A stretch of DNA of 64,000 nucleotides from Sarcomyxa edulis (Eukaryota > Basidiomycota > Agaricomycetes > Agaricales > Mycenaceae): positions 496,001 through 560,000 of the forward strand of contig QUOL01000003.1 of the NCBI GenBank assembly GCA_009761415.1. The letters are read 5' to 3'. Positions 10,933-21,004 of this stretch are shown here, piece after piece. A program made the translations under genes and the position numbers. How positions within the stretch are numbered: position 1 is the stretch's first letter; each line of letters starts with the position of its first letter. Under the pieces are notes generated by a model, which ran no database searches, was not told the DNA's origin, and saw only the letters and a program-made list of their open reading frames with translations.

Positions 10933-12486
10933 TTAGTAACCTCTCCCATAGCCGCCTCGGTTCCCTCGGAACCCGCCACGACCTCTTCCCCTCGACGTAC
11001 TGGCTCTGGAGTTGAAGGTTGCCATGAACTCGCCATCCTCGATGTCATCTTCAGGGATCATTGGTCCAAACCACCCCGGAAGGCGGGGGAATGGGCAGTC
11101 ATATGAGACATGCGAGTCCTGCTTGCACCACCTGCATTCCTTCGTCTGGCGCCATACACGGAGGGCATGGAGCCCGAGGAAATACTTGAGCGACGTCAAG
11201 GCATCGATCCATTCGGCCTGGATGGATGGATCGGTCGAGATTGGTTTACCAGTCAACGTGAAGTAGGGGGTCCTCTGGCCCGTCGGGGTCACAACGCTGA
11301 CCCAGGTCAAGTCGAATGAGGAGGCGACCATTTCTTTGCACTCATCTGCGGATAAATTCGCGTCTGGATTCGCTTTCGCTATCGCCTGTGCGACTTGACG
11401 AGAGCAGGTCGGATTCGCGTACATCGTACGCTTGACAGCACCCATGAGTTTCCTTCGGACAGCCGGTGTGTCGACGATGGAGGCGTACGTGATGTTCATA
11501 ATGATCCAGGACTGAATTCTCCGGAATGGGACGACATGAAACGTGAGGTCAGGTGTGATCGCGAAGGTCTGGACATAAAGCAGGAAGTCCCTCTGCTCAT
11601 CCGTGAGGCCCTGGATTATGGATGGAAAGGGAGCCCCAAAGGCCGCCGACGCGGAAGACGTTCCTACTGCGTGTTCGGGGAACGGTAGCGCGACATCTGT
11701 GTCGTCGGGAAAGTTAAGGGCGGTGAAGCCTCCTAGGAAGTTCGCGACTCGACGACCAAAGTCGGGGTGGGTTTTATAGTACAGTGGTCCTGCCCCGTGA
11801 GGAATGATCGCGAGGTGACGTGTGGGCATGCTGCGAACGTATCGAGCCTGGGTCGGGTGAACGTTCCGAAGAAGTGTCTCCATAGGAATCACTAGGCGGG
11901 GGAACGGCCCAATGGTGTACGAGGCCTGATTGTGGATCGGGAAGGGATTGGGGTGCAGTTCCTCTTCGTGGGTGAGTTTCAGATGAGGATTCTCATCGAC
12001 GTTAGTCGGGAGACCCGTCATATTATCCGGATCTCGCATCTGGAAGGGGGGCATATCGTCGACTGGTGCTAATGGAAGATCGACTTGGATGGGAGAGGCT
12101 GGCTCGTTCGCGATTGGAGCAGGGGAGTCTGGGGAGTCTCGGGTTTTTTCAGCCTGGGGAGGCGATGTTGGATTAGGTGCTGGGGATGCAGTCACAAAGA
12201 CTGGGGCGGGGAGGGGTAGTATTGGGCGTAGGATAGGTGTCTCCTGTGTCAATCCTTCGCTTCCCGAGTCCTCTGGGTCTGTGTCAGAGTCAGAGTCGTG
12301 CTGGCGATAACCTCCAGTAGCAGACAGTGTAGTCGTTCGACCTGAGCCTGATTCACCACGCAACCGCTTGAGTGCGGGCTTCGATGGGGAGCCTGGGGGG
12401 GTTTGCGTTGGTACGCGGAGGGGAAGGATGGGAGTTGGGGACGACAGTCTGGAAGACGGAGCAGTGGCTCTACGTTCTAGGACCAT
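10933..12486 (-). CDS. LINE ORF1: gag-like protein with CCHC zinc knuckle
   Basis: 517-aa frame. I place the start at the ATG at 12486, because an in-frame stop lies just upstream. The N-terminal third is low-complexity and Pro/Ser/Asp-rich. The middle (about residues 170-420) is a globular part I do not recognise in detail. Near the C-terminus ECRWCKQDSHVSYDC fits C-x2-C-x4-H-x4-C, a nucleic-acid-binding zinc knuckle, and the tail is an RGG-type Gly/Arg-rich stretch (GRGRGGFRGNRGGYGRGY). Both point to RNA binding, the role of ORF1 proteins in LINE ribonucleoprotein particles. The stop at 10933 is about 350 nt before the ORF2 frame opens, so ORF2 is not made by simple frameshifting from ORF1. 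Confidence 0.85.
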   Translation of the reverse strand: MVLERRATAPSSRLSSPTPILPLRVPTQTPPGSPSKPALKRLRGESGSGRTTTLSATGGYRQHDSDSDTDPEDSGSEGLTQETPILRPILPLPAPVFVTASPAPNPTSPPQAEKTRDSPDSPAPIANEPASPIQVDLPLAPVDDMPPFQMRDPDNMTGLPTNVDENPHLKLTHEEELHPNPFPIHNQASYTIGPFPRLVIPMETLLRNVHPTQARYVRSMPTRHLAIIPHGAGPLYYKTHPDFGRRVANFLGGFTALNFPDDTDVALPFPEHAVGTSSASAAFGAPFPSIIQGLTDEQRDFLLYVQTFAITPDLTFHVVPFRRIQSWIIMNITYASIVDTPAVRRKLMGAVKRTMYANPTCSRQVAQAIAKANPDANLSADECKEMVASSFDLTWVSVVTPTGQRTPYFTLTGKPISTDPSIQAEWIDALTSLKYFLGLHALRVWRQTKECRWCKQDSHVSYDCPFPRLPGWFGPMIPEDDIEDGEFMATFNSRASTSRGRGRGGFRGNRGGYGRGY

Positions 12487-12851
12487 CACATCACTTTTTT
12501 AGCTGGCGCCTATCCTCTAGGTTTCTAGTACTCACCTTGTTTTTTGAGGTGTCGACGAAGATTTTCTCTGTCAGAACGCTTCCGTTGTCCCCAGTATCTT
12601 TTAAGCTTCCGGGTGAGGGCGGGATCTGCCTCCGATGCTTGAACGATGAGCATGTCGATTGCCAAGGTGTTGCTCAGTCATAGGGTTTAGGGTTCAGAAA
12701 ATCACGCCATCGGCCGAACTTATTTGATCATGTTTGGCAACAGCCTTAACTTCGTCGTTCCGCGGCTTTATAGTAGCGCTACCCCCGTCAGCAGGTACAC
12801 CAGTTAGCGCCGTAGAATAAGTATATCTAGTCAAGGTCAATGCATGCGTTT

Positions 12852-13589
12852 TTAGAAACTTCCGACTACGTCCACGTCCGACTCTCCCCCGCCCACGGTG
12901 ACCCTTTCCAGCCCGTTCGCGGTTGGGACAAGGAAGTCCTGAAACTGCCTCCTGTTGATCTCGCTGATCGTTGGCAGTAAGTCAGGGAGGAGGAAGTAGG
13001 TTACGTAGTACCTAAGCGATGATAAGAGGTCGAGGCGACTCCATGGGCGTGGAGCCGCAATGCGCATCAGCACGGGTGGCAGGGGTGATAGATCAAGTAC
13101 TTGATCGAATTCAAAGACGACCCAGTGCTTCTCCATTAGCACAACCTTCCCAACCTTCCCTTCGGCAATCGTGGTTCCATCAGCAATTTGGACATTTAGC
13201 CCAGGGTAGAGTTTCCTAGGGAACCCTTCGCTTCGGGGCAAGCAGCTGACAAGCCAGAGCAGGGGGGATGTGTAGAGCGTCGAGTTAGGGCTGCTGTGGA
13301 GTACAACTTTCAGGTCGAGGGGACGCTCCTTTGAGGAGTACGAGCATGGGCTGTTCGCCGACCAGTGTGCACTCGGTGAGCGACCAATAGTCAGAGGGAG
13401 AAGGAGAGGGGGAGTGTCTGTCTCCGAACGTGTGGATGAGGACGATAAGGAGAGTGGGTCTGCACCAGGGTGGTGAGTTAGGTTGAGAACAGGTCCTGAC
13501 GGCAGGGGAACACTGTGTCCTGCAGCGTATCCGCCCGGAGCGTTAGAGGCAGCGGTGCCGGCGACTGAATCGTTTTCCATGATGTACAT
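12852..13589 (-). CDS. Upstream ORF inside the LINE, unknown product
   Basis: A 245-aa open frame with ATGs at 13589 and 13580, transcribed in the same direction as ORF1 and ORF2 and inside the target-site duplications, so it belongs to the element. The N-terminal half is Ser/Pro/Thr-rich. The C-terminal half looks folded, with a beta-rich stretch (LNVQIADGTTIAEGKVGKVV, then MEKHWVVFEFDQVLDL) followed by a hydrophobic helical part (SSLRYYVTYFLLPDLLP). The beta segment recalls a small SH3-like barrel, but this is only an impression. I do not recognise the family. It ends 366 nt before the ORF1 ATG. It may be a genuine third cistron or part of a spliced ORF1. Confidence 0.55.
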   Translation of the reverse strand: MYIMENDSVAGTAASNAPGGYAAGHSVPLPSGPVLNLTHHPGADPLSLSSSSTRSETDTPPLLLPLTIGRSPSAHWSANSPCSYSSKERPLDLKVVLHSSPNSTLYTSPLLWLVSCLPRSEGFPRKLYPGLNVQIADGTTIAEGKVGKVVLMEKHWVVFEFDQVLDLSPLPPVLMRIAAPRPWSRLDLLSSLRYYVTYFLLPDLLPTISEINRRQFQDFLVPTANGLERVTVGGGESDVDVVGSF

Positions 13590-14302
13590 GGTGTTTTGCA
13601 AGGAGTGTGGTGCTATGGTTGCGAGAGACCTAGGAATACCAGGTAGAGGGGGGGTTACCAGGGCTATATACCCAGACAGAAGGCTTCTTTAGTCTCACGC
13701 TCTTTGTTCGGCAGGCGTACAGGGACCAATGTACTCATTTGTTACGAGTGATCGCCCTGGCACTGGGGGTCGAGATTGGGGCACCACCCTACGTCCAGCC
13801 ATACCATAGTTCTGGTCTCTTGTTACAACAGAGTTTGTCGTATGATAGGAGGGGTTCCCTCCATGACCGGACGCGACAACATTCGCGTCCTTCGAGTTCA
13901 TTCCCACCCGGTCACGTGACTTCGATCCCACTATGTCTCCCGTTATCCCCCGAAGGTTTGAGCAAAGGGTAGGGGGGGGAGGGCGGTGGAGGGTGATCTG
14001 GTATGGAGTGCGTAGACAGTGCACCACGTTCTTGTGCTGTCGTTGTGGTCACGATCTGTTCAACATACCAGTCGTAGCCATTCATACCTCTCAGTGACGA
14101 GTTCTCGAGTTCCGTAGATCTCTCCTTTTATCAGAAAAGGGGGTGGGGTTCATGGCACACCACCCATGACGATGTCTAGCGTCTATTCTCCCTAGTATGC
14201 ACTAGTAGGAACGTCTTATTTGCTTCCCCGAAGGTACTAGTCCCCTGGGCCACGTAGAGGCTAGACGCCGGACCACCAATGGTGGCGGTCCTTGTCCAAG
14301 GG
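13590..14302 (-). other. 5' UTR of the LINE
   Basis: About 710 bases between the 5' duplication and the first ORF. It should hold the internal promoter of a full-length element. I see no tandem repeats or clear core motif. An AGGGGGGGGAGGGCGG-like purine run on the plus strand near 13970 is the only compositional oddity. Confidence 0.5.
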
Positions 14303-14317
14303 CCACGACCACGTTTC
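14303..14317. repeat. Target-site duplication, copy at the 5' end of the LINE
   Basis: Identical 15-mer to 5023-5037. Its position fixes the 5' end of the element at 14302 and so shows the copy is not 5'-truncated. Confidence 0.93.
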
Positions 14318-15311
14318 CCTGTCACTAGTTATAGAACTTCTTCCGAGTTGACCTCTTAACTCTCCTTACCTGCGGTCATCTGGGTTTCTGTCCAATCTCC
14401 AGGATACAGATTGCGTCTGCCACCGGTGGTCCAGCAAACCTAGCAAAGGAACATCCTCGACGAAAATATCGTATACCCCGAAACCACGGTGACAGTTCTG
14501 CGCTGTGGTGAGATTCTATCGCTCTGATGTATGTGATGGATGGACCTTCGTATCGGCGCAATCGCTTTCTCAAGATATCGTAACTGGTTGTCTTTGAAGT
14601 ACCTAGAACATGTGAGCTGCTCACATCGCTGTTCGGAGGCCTTGAGTTTATTAACATCCTCATTGACGGACAGTCCCAGGGCTCGCAACTTCCAGGACTC
14701 CGAATCTGAAAGATCATCTAAACTTAAAACGCAGCGAAATTAGAATCATGTCCAAGGAACAACTGTCTTGGAAATTAGTGTTCCTCTATATTGTCCGTGA
14801 GTGGTTCGAGTTCTAAATCTATCGAGAATAAACAATACATAGGGGTCGATACTATACATATCGACTTCGTCCACAGGGTCGGCTGAATTCTGGGACCTTT
14901 ACGACAGAGCGGGGATTCAGGGAATGGCATACACACAAGACGTTCTTCCAGCATCACCACGTTGCGGTCAACTATAGAGCTGGTGGCCCCTTGCACTCGT
15001 GCCCTCTCAGCATATTGATCGATATTTAGGGGTTAACATATCAGATTGACAGAAGCTGCTAAGTATAGAGGGAACCGAACCGAGTACTGCCTCTGGTCTA
15101 CATAACATGACCGCGCGTTGATGGTACCACTGTAGAATAAACTTCATACGCCTCCTGAGTGATCATCAAGGTCAAAGGGAAAGATCTTGTTGGCGTGTCG
15201 AGACTCAGTGATTATGTCCATCATGACCTAAAATAACGTATCATTGACCGGGTGAAAGACAGCACGCCGCCATCAGTGAATTATCGCGGGTTTCCACTGT
15301 TCGTGCGATTA
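14318..15311. other. No recognisable gene
   Basis: Right flank of the LINE insertion. Short open frames (such as 14376-14717, minus) lack family features. The last part probably includes the 3' UTR of the glycolipid transfer protein gene. Confidence 0.4.
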
Positions 15312-16173
15312 TTAAAACCCTTTCCCATATCCACCCTTCTCGTAGAACGCCTCAATCCTCCGCACGATGGCATCAAGGGCACCTAACCATTTATCCAATT
15401 CCTCGTTCAGCTTCTCCGGTGACGCCGGGGAACCTCCATTTGGATCGGCTGCGAGTTTAGCGTAGAAGTCTGCACGGTATGGGCAGGACTTCATGGCAAG
15501 CTGATAATTTTAGACGTCATTCTCACGCGCGAGGTATCAATAGATGCTGATGAATACGAACTGCAAAGACACCTTTGACGACAAAGTTGTGGAACTTTTT
15601 CAATGTCACCTCGTACGATTTGCTAAATGCTGCAGCGAGTTCTTCAGATTTGGCGGCTTGCGCGTTCTGGAGAGCCTTGCACGTGAAGGACAGTCCTCGG
15701 ATGAGCCACATGAGACCTTCGGTAGCAGTTCTCTTCTTCTCGCCCTTCTCGTTCTCGACGAGTAGCTCGAGGGTAGTGGAGAGTGTGGGATTGGCGTCAT
15801 ATCTGGCGCGAACTTTCTGATGGGCGTTGATGCAAGCCAATGCGATTATTTAGCTTGAGAAGACTGGTTGTGGGAGATACGTCAATCTTACCGTGATATT
15901 GCCCTTCAAATCGGATTGGACAACGGTGAACGCAGTAGAGCCGAGGATATCTAGGTGCAGCCTGAGCGATCAATGAACTATGAAGAGATAAATTTGAGGT
16001 ACCAAACAAGCCTACAAGGCCTTCTGAAGCCTCCAGGAATGCCAGCGTGTCGACGCCCGCGTCGGTGATGGGGACATCTGCGAAAGACTAGCCGAAATAG
16101 AATCAGTCTATGGTTGATGGGCAGATAACGCGATCGTGTATCTCACTTTGACAGTCTCAAGATACGGGGCCAT
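15312..16173 (-). CDS. Glycolipid transfer protein (GLTP)
   Basis: Five exons on the minus strand: 16173-16147, 16087-16003, 15950-15892, 15816-15562 and 15500-15312, giving 204 aa, the normal size for a single GLTP domain. The protein starts MAPYLETVKSFADV and the whole length is the domain. Residues that bind the sugar headgroup are visible: the D...N pair in SDLKGNITKVR, the Trp in GLMWLIRGL, and the His in LKKFHNFVVKGVFA. The last intron splits GVFA from LAMKSCPYRADF and restores the conserved PYR..F end. GLTPs carry glycolipids or ceramide-type lipids between cytosolic membrane faces. Related fungal proteins include the HET-C2 type. The donor of intron 4 is the less common GTTCGT. The gene diverges from the sulfoxide reductase gene at 16709. 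Confidence 0.9.
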
Positions 16174-16708
16174 CGTGAAAGTTCAGGAAAGGATTTAAAG
16201 GAAGAGATCTGAGAGGAAACGTTCAAGCTCGAAGCAGTGCCAGATCCAGACACGCGATGCACTTTACGGGTATTTGCCATCGCCCTCTTCGCGCCCAAAA
16301 TAGCAGTGCAGGTTCGAAAGTTTATTTCAAGTTGGATGACTGCTTCTTGCTTCGTACAAGTTCGTACGAGTTTCTAACAGGTCTACAGTTATGGTCAAGC
16401 TGGAATGTATTTCATCCGCGCTGATGGTCTCTCCAATTTTTTTTTGGTCATCTTCAAAGAAATTCCAATAAGAGCGAATTTTTGCCGTCCAGCCTACTGG
16501 TCTTTGATAGTCGAATCATCAAGGAACTGAACACATCAAGCACTATCAAGGAGGGTGTTGGAACCTCTTACATTTCGAGGTTTTGTAGGTACAGACTGAG
16601 TGTATCGGATGATGCTGGATGATGCGATCGTGAGTTGATCGTGAGTCTGATCGGTTCCATTTCCGGATTCGTCAAAATTCAATTCTCTTCTTGACCACAT
16701 TTCATAGA
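16174..16708. promoter_or_regulatory. Shared divergent intergenic region, GLTP and fRMsr
   Basis: 535 bases separate the two divergent start codons and must carry both promoters. A run of T at 16437-16444 and direct TTCGTAC repeats near 16355 are the only structures I notice. No clear TATA box is visible for either gene. Confidence 0.4.
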
Positions 16709-17427
16709 ATGCCTCACGCTGACTCTTCTCTCGTTCCATCAACGATCCAGTCCAAGGTCGACTTTTGGGCTCATGTCTACGATCAATTGGAAGCATTGTT
16801 AGACGGACAGCGGAATTGGGTGCGAACTGAATCATATGCCGCTGAAATCCATCTGACAGATACCAGGTCACCAATCTAGCGAACACATCCTCTTTGATCT
16901 ACAACGCTCTCTCTGCGTTCCCAAAATACTTTGGGGAAGGAGACAAGGCTGTGAACTGGTGTGGTAAGTGCATCTTTGACAGAGATACAATGTGTCTGAT
17001 GTCGGGAGACACAGCAACTGAGTGATCCTGTTCAACAGGATTCTACATCATCTCGAACTTATTTCCGGAGCCGAAGTTCAGCCCTCCAAAATCGGACCAC
17101 GCCACAATCAATCTGCTGCTGGCTCCATTCTGCGGCAAGCCAGCTTGTCAGTTCATAAACATCACTCCCGGCAAAGCCCGGGGTGTGTGTGCGGATGCCT
17201 TCTTGCAGCGTCAGACGCTAGTAGTTCCTCAGGTGGATTTATATCCTGGTCACATAGCTTGCGACGGCGATACGAAAAGCGAGATAGTAGTTCCTTTAAT
17301 TTTGCCCACGGGAGAAGGTCTGGGGGTCCTAGATCTGGACTGTCTCGGGGAAGCTGGGTTCAACGACGAGGACAAGACCGGTTTGGAGAGAATTGGAGCC
17401 TTGTTAGTGAAGTCGTGCGATTGGTAG
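16709..17427 (+). CDS. Free methionine-(R)-sulfoxide reductase, GAF domain
   Basis: Exons 16709-16819, 16867-16963 and 17039-17427 give 198 aa. A short N-terminal helix leads into one GAF domain. The three cysteines that define the fRMsr family are present: ACQF, GVCADAF, and the active-site motif PGHIACDGDTKSEIVVPL (family HIACD..SEIVVP). The second and third cysteines form the redox pair in the yeast and E. coli enzymes. The enzyme reduces free methionine-R-sulfoxide with thioredoxin in the cytosol, a repair step for oxidised methionine (yeast YKL069W type). The start is the first ATG of the exon that holds the family N-terminus (MPHADSS). The stop is 90 bp from the end of the convergent cysteinyl-tRNA synthetase gene. 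Confidence 0.92.
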
Positions 17428-17517
17428 CTAGCGATGTCATCAATCCCACAAATAAATATTACAGTATGCAAGTACTTGCAGCCTCGGATGACGAGATACA
17501 ATCTAGGATCCGTCATT

Positions 17518-20500
17518 TCATGACTCGTTAGCTTTGTTCCATGCAAGAAACTCATCGTGTAGCTTCTTCTGCGCCGCCCAGTCCTTCTGCACCTTCTTGA
17601 TCTGATTCTTACTGAGCTCTTTCCCCTCCTTATCTGTCAGTGGTAGGCCCGCTTCATCCCAGCTGCTATACGTCCCCTCGGGGACATTGGGAGGCTTGAA
17701 TAGAGACTCTGGAGATACGCGGCCCTTCTCCAATTTTTGCAACCGTTTCTGTCGCTCAGCCTCGACAGAAGCGGCCTTCTTGGCCGCTTTAGCTTCAAGG
17801 AAGGCTCGCTTTTCGTCTCGAGCTTTGATTAGTTCCGCTGGTGGGACGAGCTTCACCAAAGCTTTGCCATCTGCGGGTACGGGAAAAAATTCAACCGTTA
17901 TGAACAAAAGCTTATCTGAAGAAGAGAAAGTGAAACATACCATCTTGATCATCTAAAGCTACACCAAGCGGGACGAGATCGACATCGCGAAGTTTATCGC
18001 AAAGTGCCAGGATGTCTTTCAATGACGTCTCACCCTTCTCCATCGCAATCCGCCGTACTCCATCGCGGAAGGAAGATAGTGACCGGAGGTAAGGCATGAG
18101 AACTTCTTCCTTCTGCATCAATCGGAAGAATGTTCTCAGTAAACGCATGGAAGCCGATTGCGATGAAACATACATTGAAGTTCTCCTCCCCTTCCTTTTC
18201 TTCCTGTCCCCATCCAATCTCCACGTTCTCCCCTGCTCCCTCGCCTAAACCAAACATCCTCAACATCTTACTCGTCCACTGCGCCACTATCTCTACAACG
18301 CCTACGTTGATATTTTTAGTCCCACGGGTGTTGATGTAAACGTTAGTTTTCGAGACGAGCTCCCTGAGACAATCAATAGCTATAGGGGTATTAAACGAGT
18401 CGCAGAGTGCAACTCGGAATGCGGTCTGGGCTTCGTGGAAACTAGGGAAAATATTGAAATGTATGCTACTTAGAAAGGGTTTCAAGGACTTGCCTAGCAG
18501 TCAAATCGCGCTCCGGTTGTTCATAATGATGATATCCATCCGAGTCCGTATCGTGCGCATGGGCCTGACTGATTAGAGCTTTTGCTACGCTGAAGAAGTT
18601 CTGTGACGATAGATTAGATTAATGTGTGTGGCAGACCTCGTTAATGATGACGACACACTCACATTGAAGGCAATTTCGATGTTCTTCACTTCCCCTGTCA
18701 TCAGGGTCTCTGAGAAATCCACTTTCGCATTCCATAGTTGTGTCAGGAACGCCAGGCGGAGCTGGCGCGCTGTGTATCGTTGGAGAATTTCCTGTGCGAT
18801 ATGCACTTGAGGATGATATTAAGGGCAGAGAAAACACTGGAGGCGCACGTCAATAGTGATAAAATTCTTCAGTGATTTGCTCATTTTGAGGCCTTCGATA
18901 TGGAGGTGCCCCGTGTGGATAAAATAGTTGACCCATGGGTTGCAATTATGATAAGCCTGGGATCCAAGGTGAACGGCTCTTGTTAGCTAAAGGTGTCAGG
19001 GTAGAAACTACGAGATGATAGCCTCACCTCTGATTGAGCGACTTCGTTATCGTGATGGGGGAAAGCCAAATCTATACCTCCACTATGGATGTCCATACGG
19101 TCTCCGAAGACTGCGCTGGCCATCACCGAGCACTCGATATGCCATCCAGGCCTGCCTGGGCCCCAAGGAGATGGCCAAGAGGGTTCTCCAGGTTTAGAGG
19201 CCTTCCATAATGCGAAATCTGAGGCGGATCGGCGGGTTGATGGGGAGGATGAAGTTAAGGCGCCTGTGATTAGCGAAAGGTAATTAGTTAATCTCTAGTT
19301 TGTTTGGCCTCCAGACCGTTGGGAAAAGTTAAAGGAGTAATACGGACATACCTTCTCCTTCTTCAAGTAACTCCCTATTGCCTTTACTCCATGGCGCCAA
19401 CTTCGCATACACATGCCCATCCTTTCCACCGTCGAAAGCTTGAGTATCGAAGTATACGCTTCCTGCATCTCCTCCCTGTCCGCCGACAGCATACCCATAA
19501 CCATTTTCGACGATCCCTTCCACAAATTTTACAATCTCGGGCACGTACTCCGTAACTCGCGTAAGCGTATCAGGAGGTCGTACATGAAGGCGCTTCATAT
19601 CTCTGAAGAACTCTCCTTCCCAATAGGCAGCGTGTGATCGAGAGATAGATGGGTCAGTCACAGTCGCGCCAAACTGTAGGTCCGACGTGAGTGTAAAGCT
19701 TTAGGACGTATATGAATGAAAGAAACCTTTGCGTCTAGAGAAAGAGCGAGGATGTCTTTTGATTCGTCGATAAGTGCCCAAGCAGCGTCTTCCCCTCCAT
19801 TCGGACTGTCTAGCAGTTTTTGGGCAATACCAAAGGCATTGAATGTTCGGTCCTAATCGCCAGTCAATGCAAGACGAAGTCAGAACAGGCTTCGATCCGG
19901 AGCAGGACTGACGTACGGCTGCAGAGAAATGCATACTGAATTTCTCGTCCCTCTTCAAGCACTCTTGTTTCCAAGCGCTATCGTGGAAGAACCGTTCCGC
20001 AAGACGAGGCCATGTCTTCTCTCCTCCATCTTCCTTGAGCAATGTCGCATCTGTTTCGAGCAGTCCTTTGCTAACTTTCTCCCGAACGTAGACTCCCCAG
20101 GCGTCCTTCACTTGCTCGATCAGCCCGGACGAAAGCTGAGTAGTTTCTGCGCGAAATTTGTCGCAAAGGTGATTCTGTCGGGCTCGTAGGATGATCTTGA
20201 GAATGTACGCAGTTAGAGAATGAATGCTTGTCAAACATCAATTACATACCTTATCCTCGATATCTGTAACATTCATCACGAAATGGACGTCGTACCCAAA
20301 GTAATCCGACATTATTCTTCGCAATACGTCTTGAGTCACATAGTTTCTAGCGGGTCGTTAAGCGTCATATCGCAACCCAAGATGAAAAGCTCCCCTCACC
20401 TAGCATGTCCCATATGCGACGCATCGTAAACCGTGGGCCCACAATTGTACCATTTGACGTGACGACCCTTCCGAGGGATGAATTCCACCTAATCGCAGTC

Positions 20501-20739
20501 AACCTGAGTATCAGAGCCAATCATTTGTCGAACAATGTCGATTTCGAGAGAATCGAACTGACTTTCGAGCGTGTCAGGGTATTGTAGACTTTGAGTACTG
20601 GTTCATCTGGGTCTCTGAGAGGAAGTGTCCAGGTAGGCTGTTGTACTCCAGCCATCGCTTGCAACGATTTTGCAGAATAACGGCGATGAAGATGGATGAA
20701 TCGATTTCTGACGGTCTTACCAGCGAAAACGGAGATCAT
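17518..20739 (-). CDS. Cysteinyl-tRNA synthetase
   Basis: Thirteen exons in phase: 20739-20563, 20488-20400, 20346-20250, 20195-19917, 19852-19727, 19673-19352, 19263-19028, 18956-18849, 18791-18663, 18600-18494, 18441-18174, 18112-17941 and 17870-17518. This gives 820 aa from the first ATG, or 792 aa from the ATG at 20655. The class I signature is HMGHA, preceded by YNCGPTVYD whose Cys binds zinc with WHIECSVM and PHHDNE. KMSKS is intact in [10 protein letters not shown]. The DALR-like tRNA-binding region begins at [12 protein letters not shown] Lys-rich coiled C-terminus ending in WNKANES is typical of eukaryotic cytosolic enzymes. The first 28 residues ([20 protein letters not shown]...) look like a mitochondrial presequence before MAGVQQPTW. 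The intron after exon 10 has a GC donor (GCAAGT). Charges tRNA-Cys in cytosol and probably mitochondria. Confidence 0.93.
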
Positions 20740-21004
20740 AAACTGGAGTCAGATTTCGCAGGTGAATTTTATTTTTGAAAATTCGCAGGCGCATGGCAGC
20801 ATCTGCTGAGCACCGTCCGTCATGCCACTCGCTATAATATCCATCACCCTGGGCGAGTGTCTCTGCAAGTCTGCTTAGTCTGCTTTCTACAGGTCTCGAG
20901 ATATTTTTTTTCGAAAACATTGATGTTACTAGCTCAAATTGCCGAGGAAAGTCCAATTAGACCATCCCACTCTGTTGCCGGAAACCTCCCAGAGCGAACG
21001 AGCC

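Larger units (their letters stand above)
5038..14302 (-). mobile_element. Full-length Tad/L1-like non-LTR retrotransposon (LINE)
   Basis: A 9,265-bp element read from 14302 down to 5038. In order it has a roughly 0.7-kb 5' UTR, an upstream ORF (13589-12852), ORF1 with a zinc knuckle (12486-10933), ORF2 with AP endonuclease, reverse transcriptase and RNase H (10578-5236), a 174-nt 3' UTR and a 24-nt poly(A) tail (T tract at 5038-5061). Identical 15-bp duplications flank it. Having an RNase H domain downstream of an L1-type RT fits the fungal Tad clade. All main frames are uninterrupted and the duplication is perfect, so the insertion is probably young and the copy may still be competent. No LTRs are present. 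The clade is inferred from domain order, not from a phylogeny. Confidence 0.92.

Noticed and set aside
20717..20956. 79-aa minus-strand frame upstream of the CysRS gene
   Set aside because: No link in phase to the CysRS first exon and no conserved N-terminus; it lies in the likely promoter or 5' UTR.
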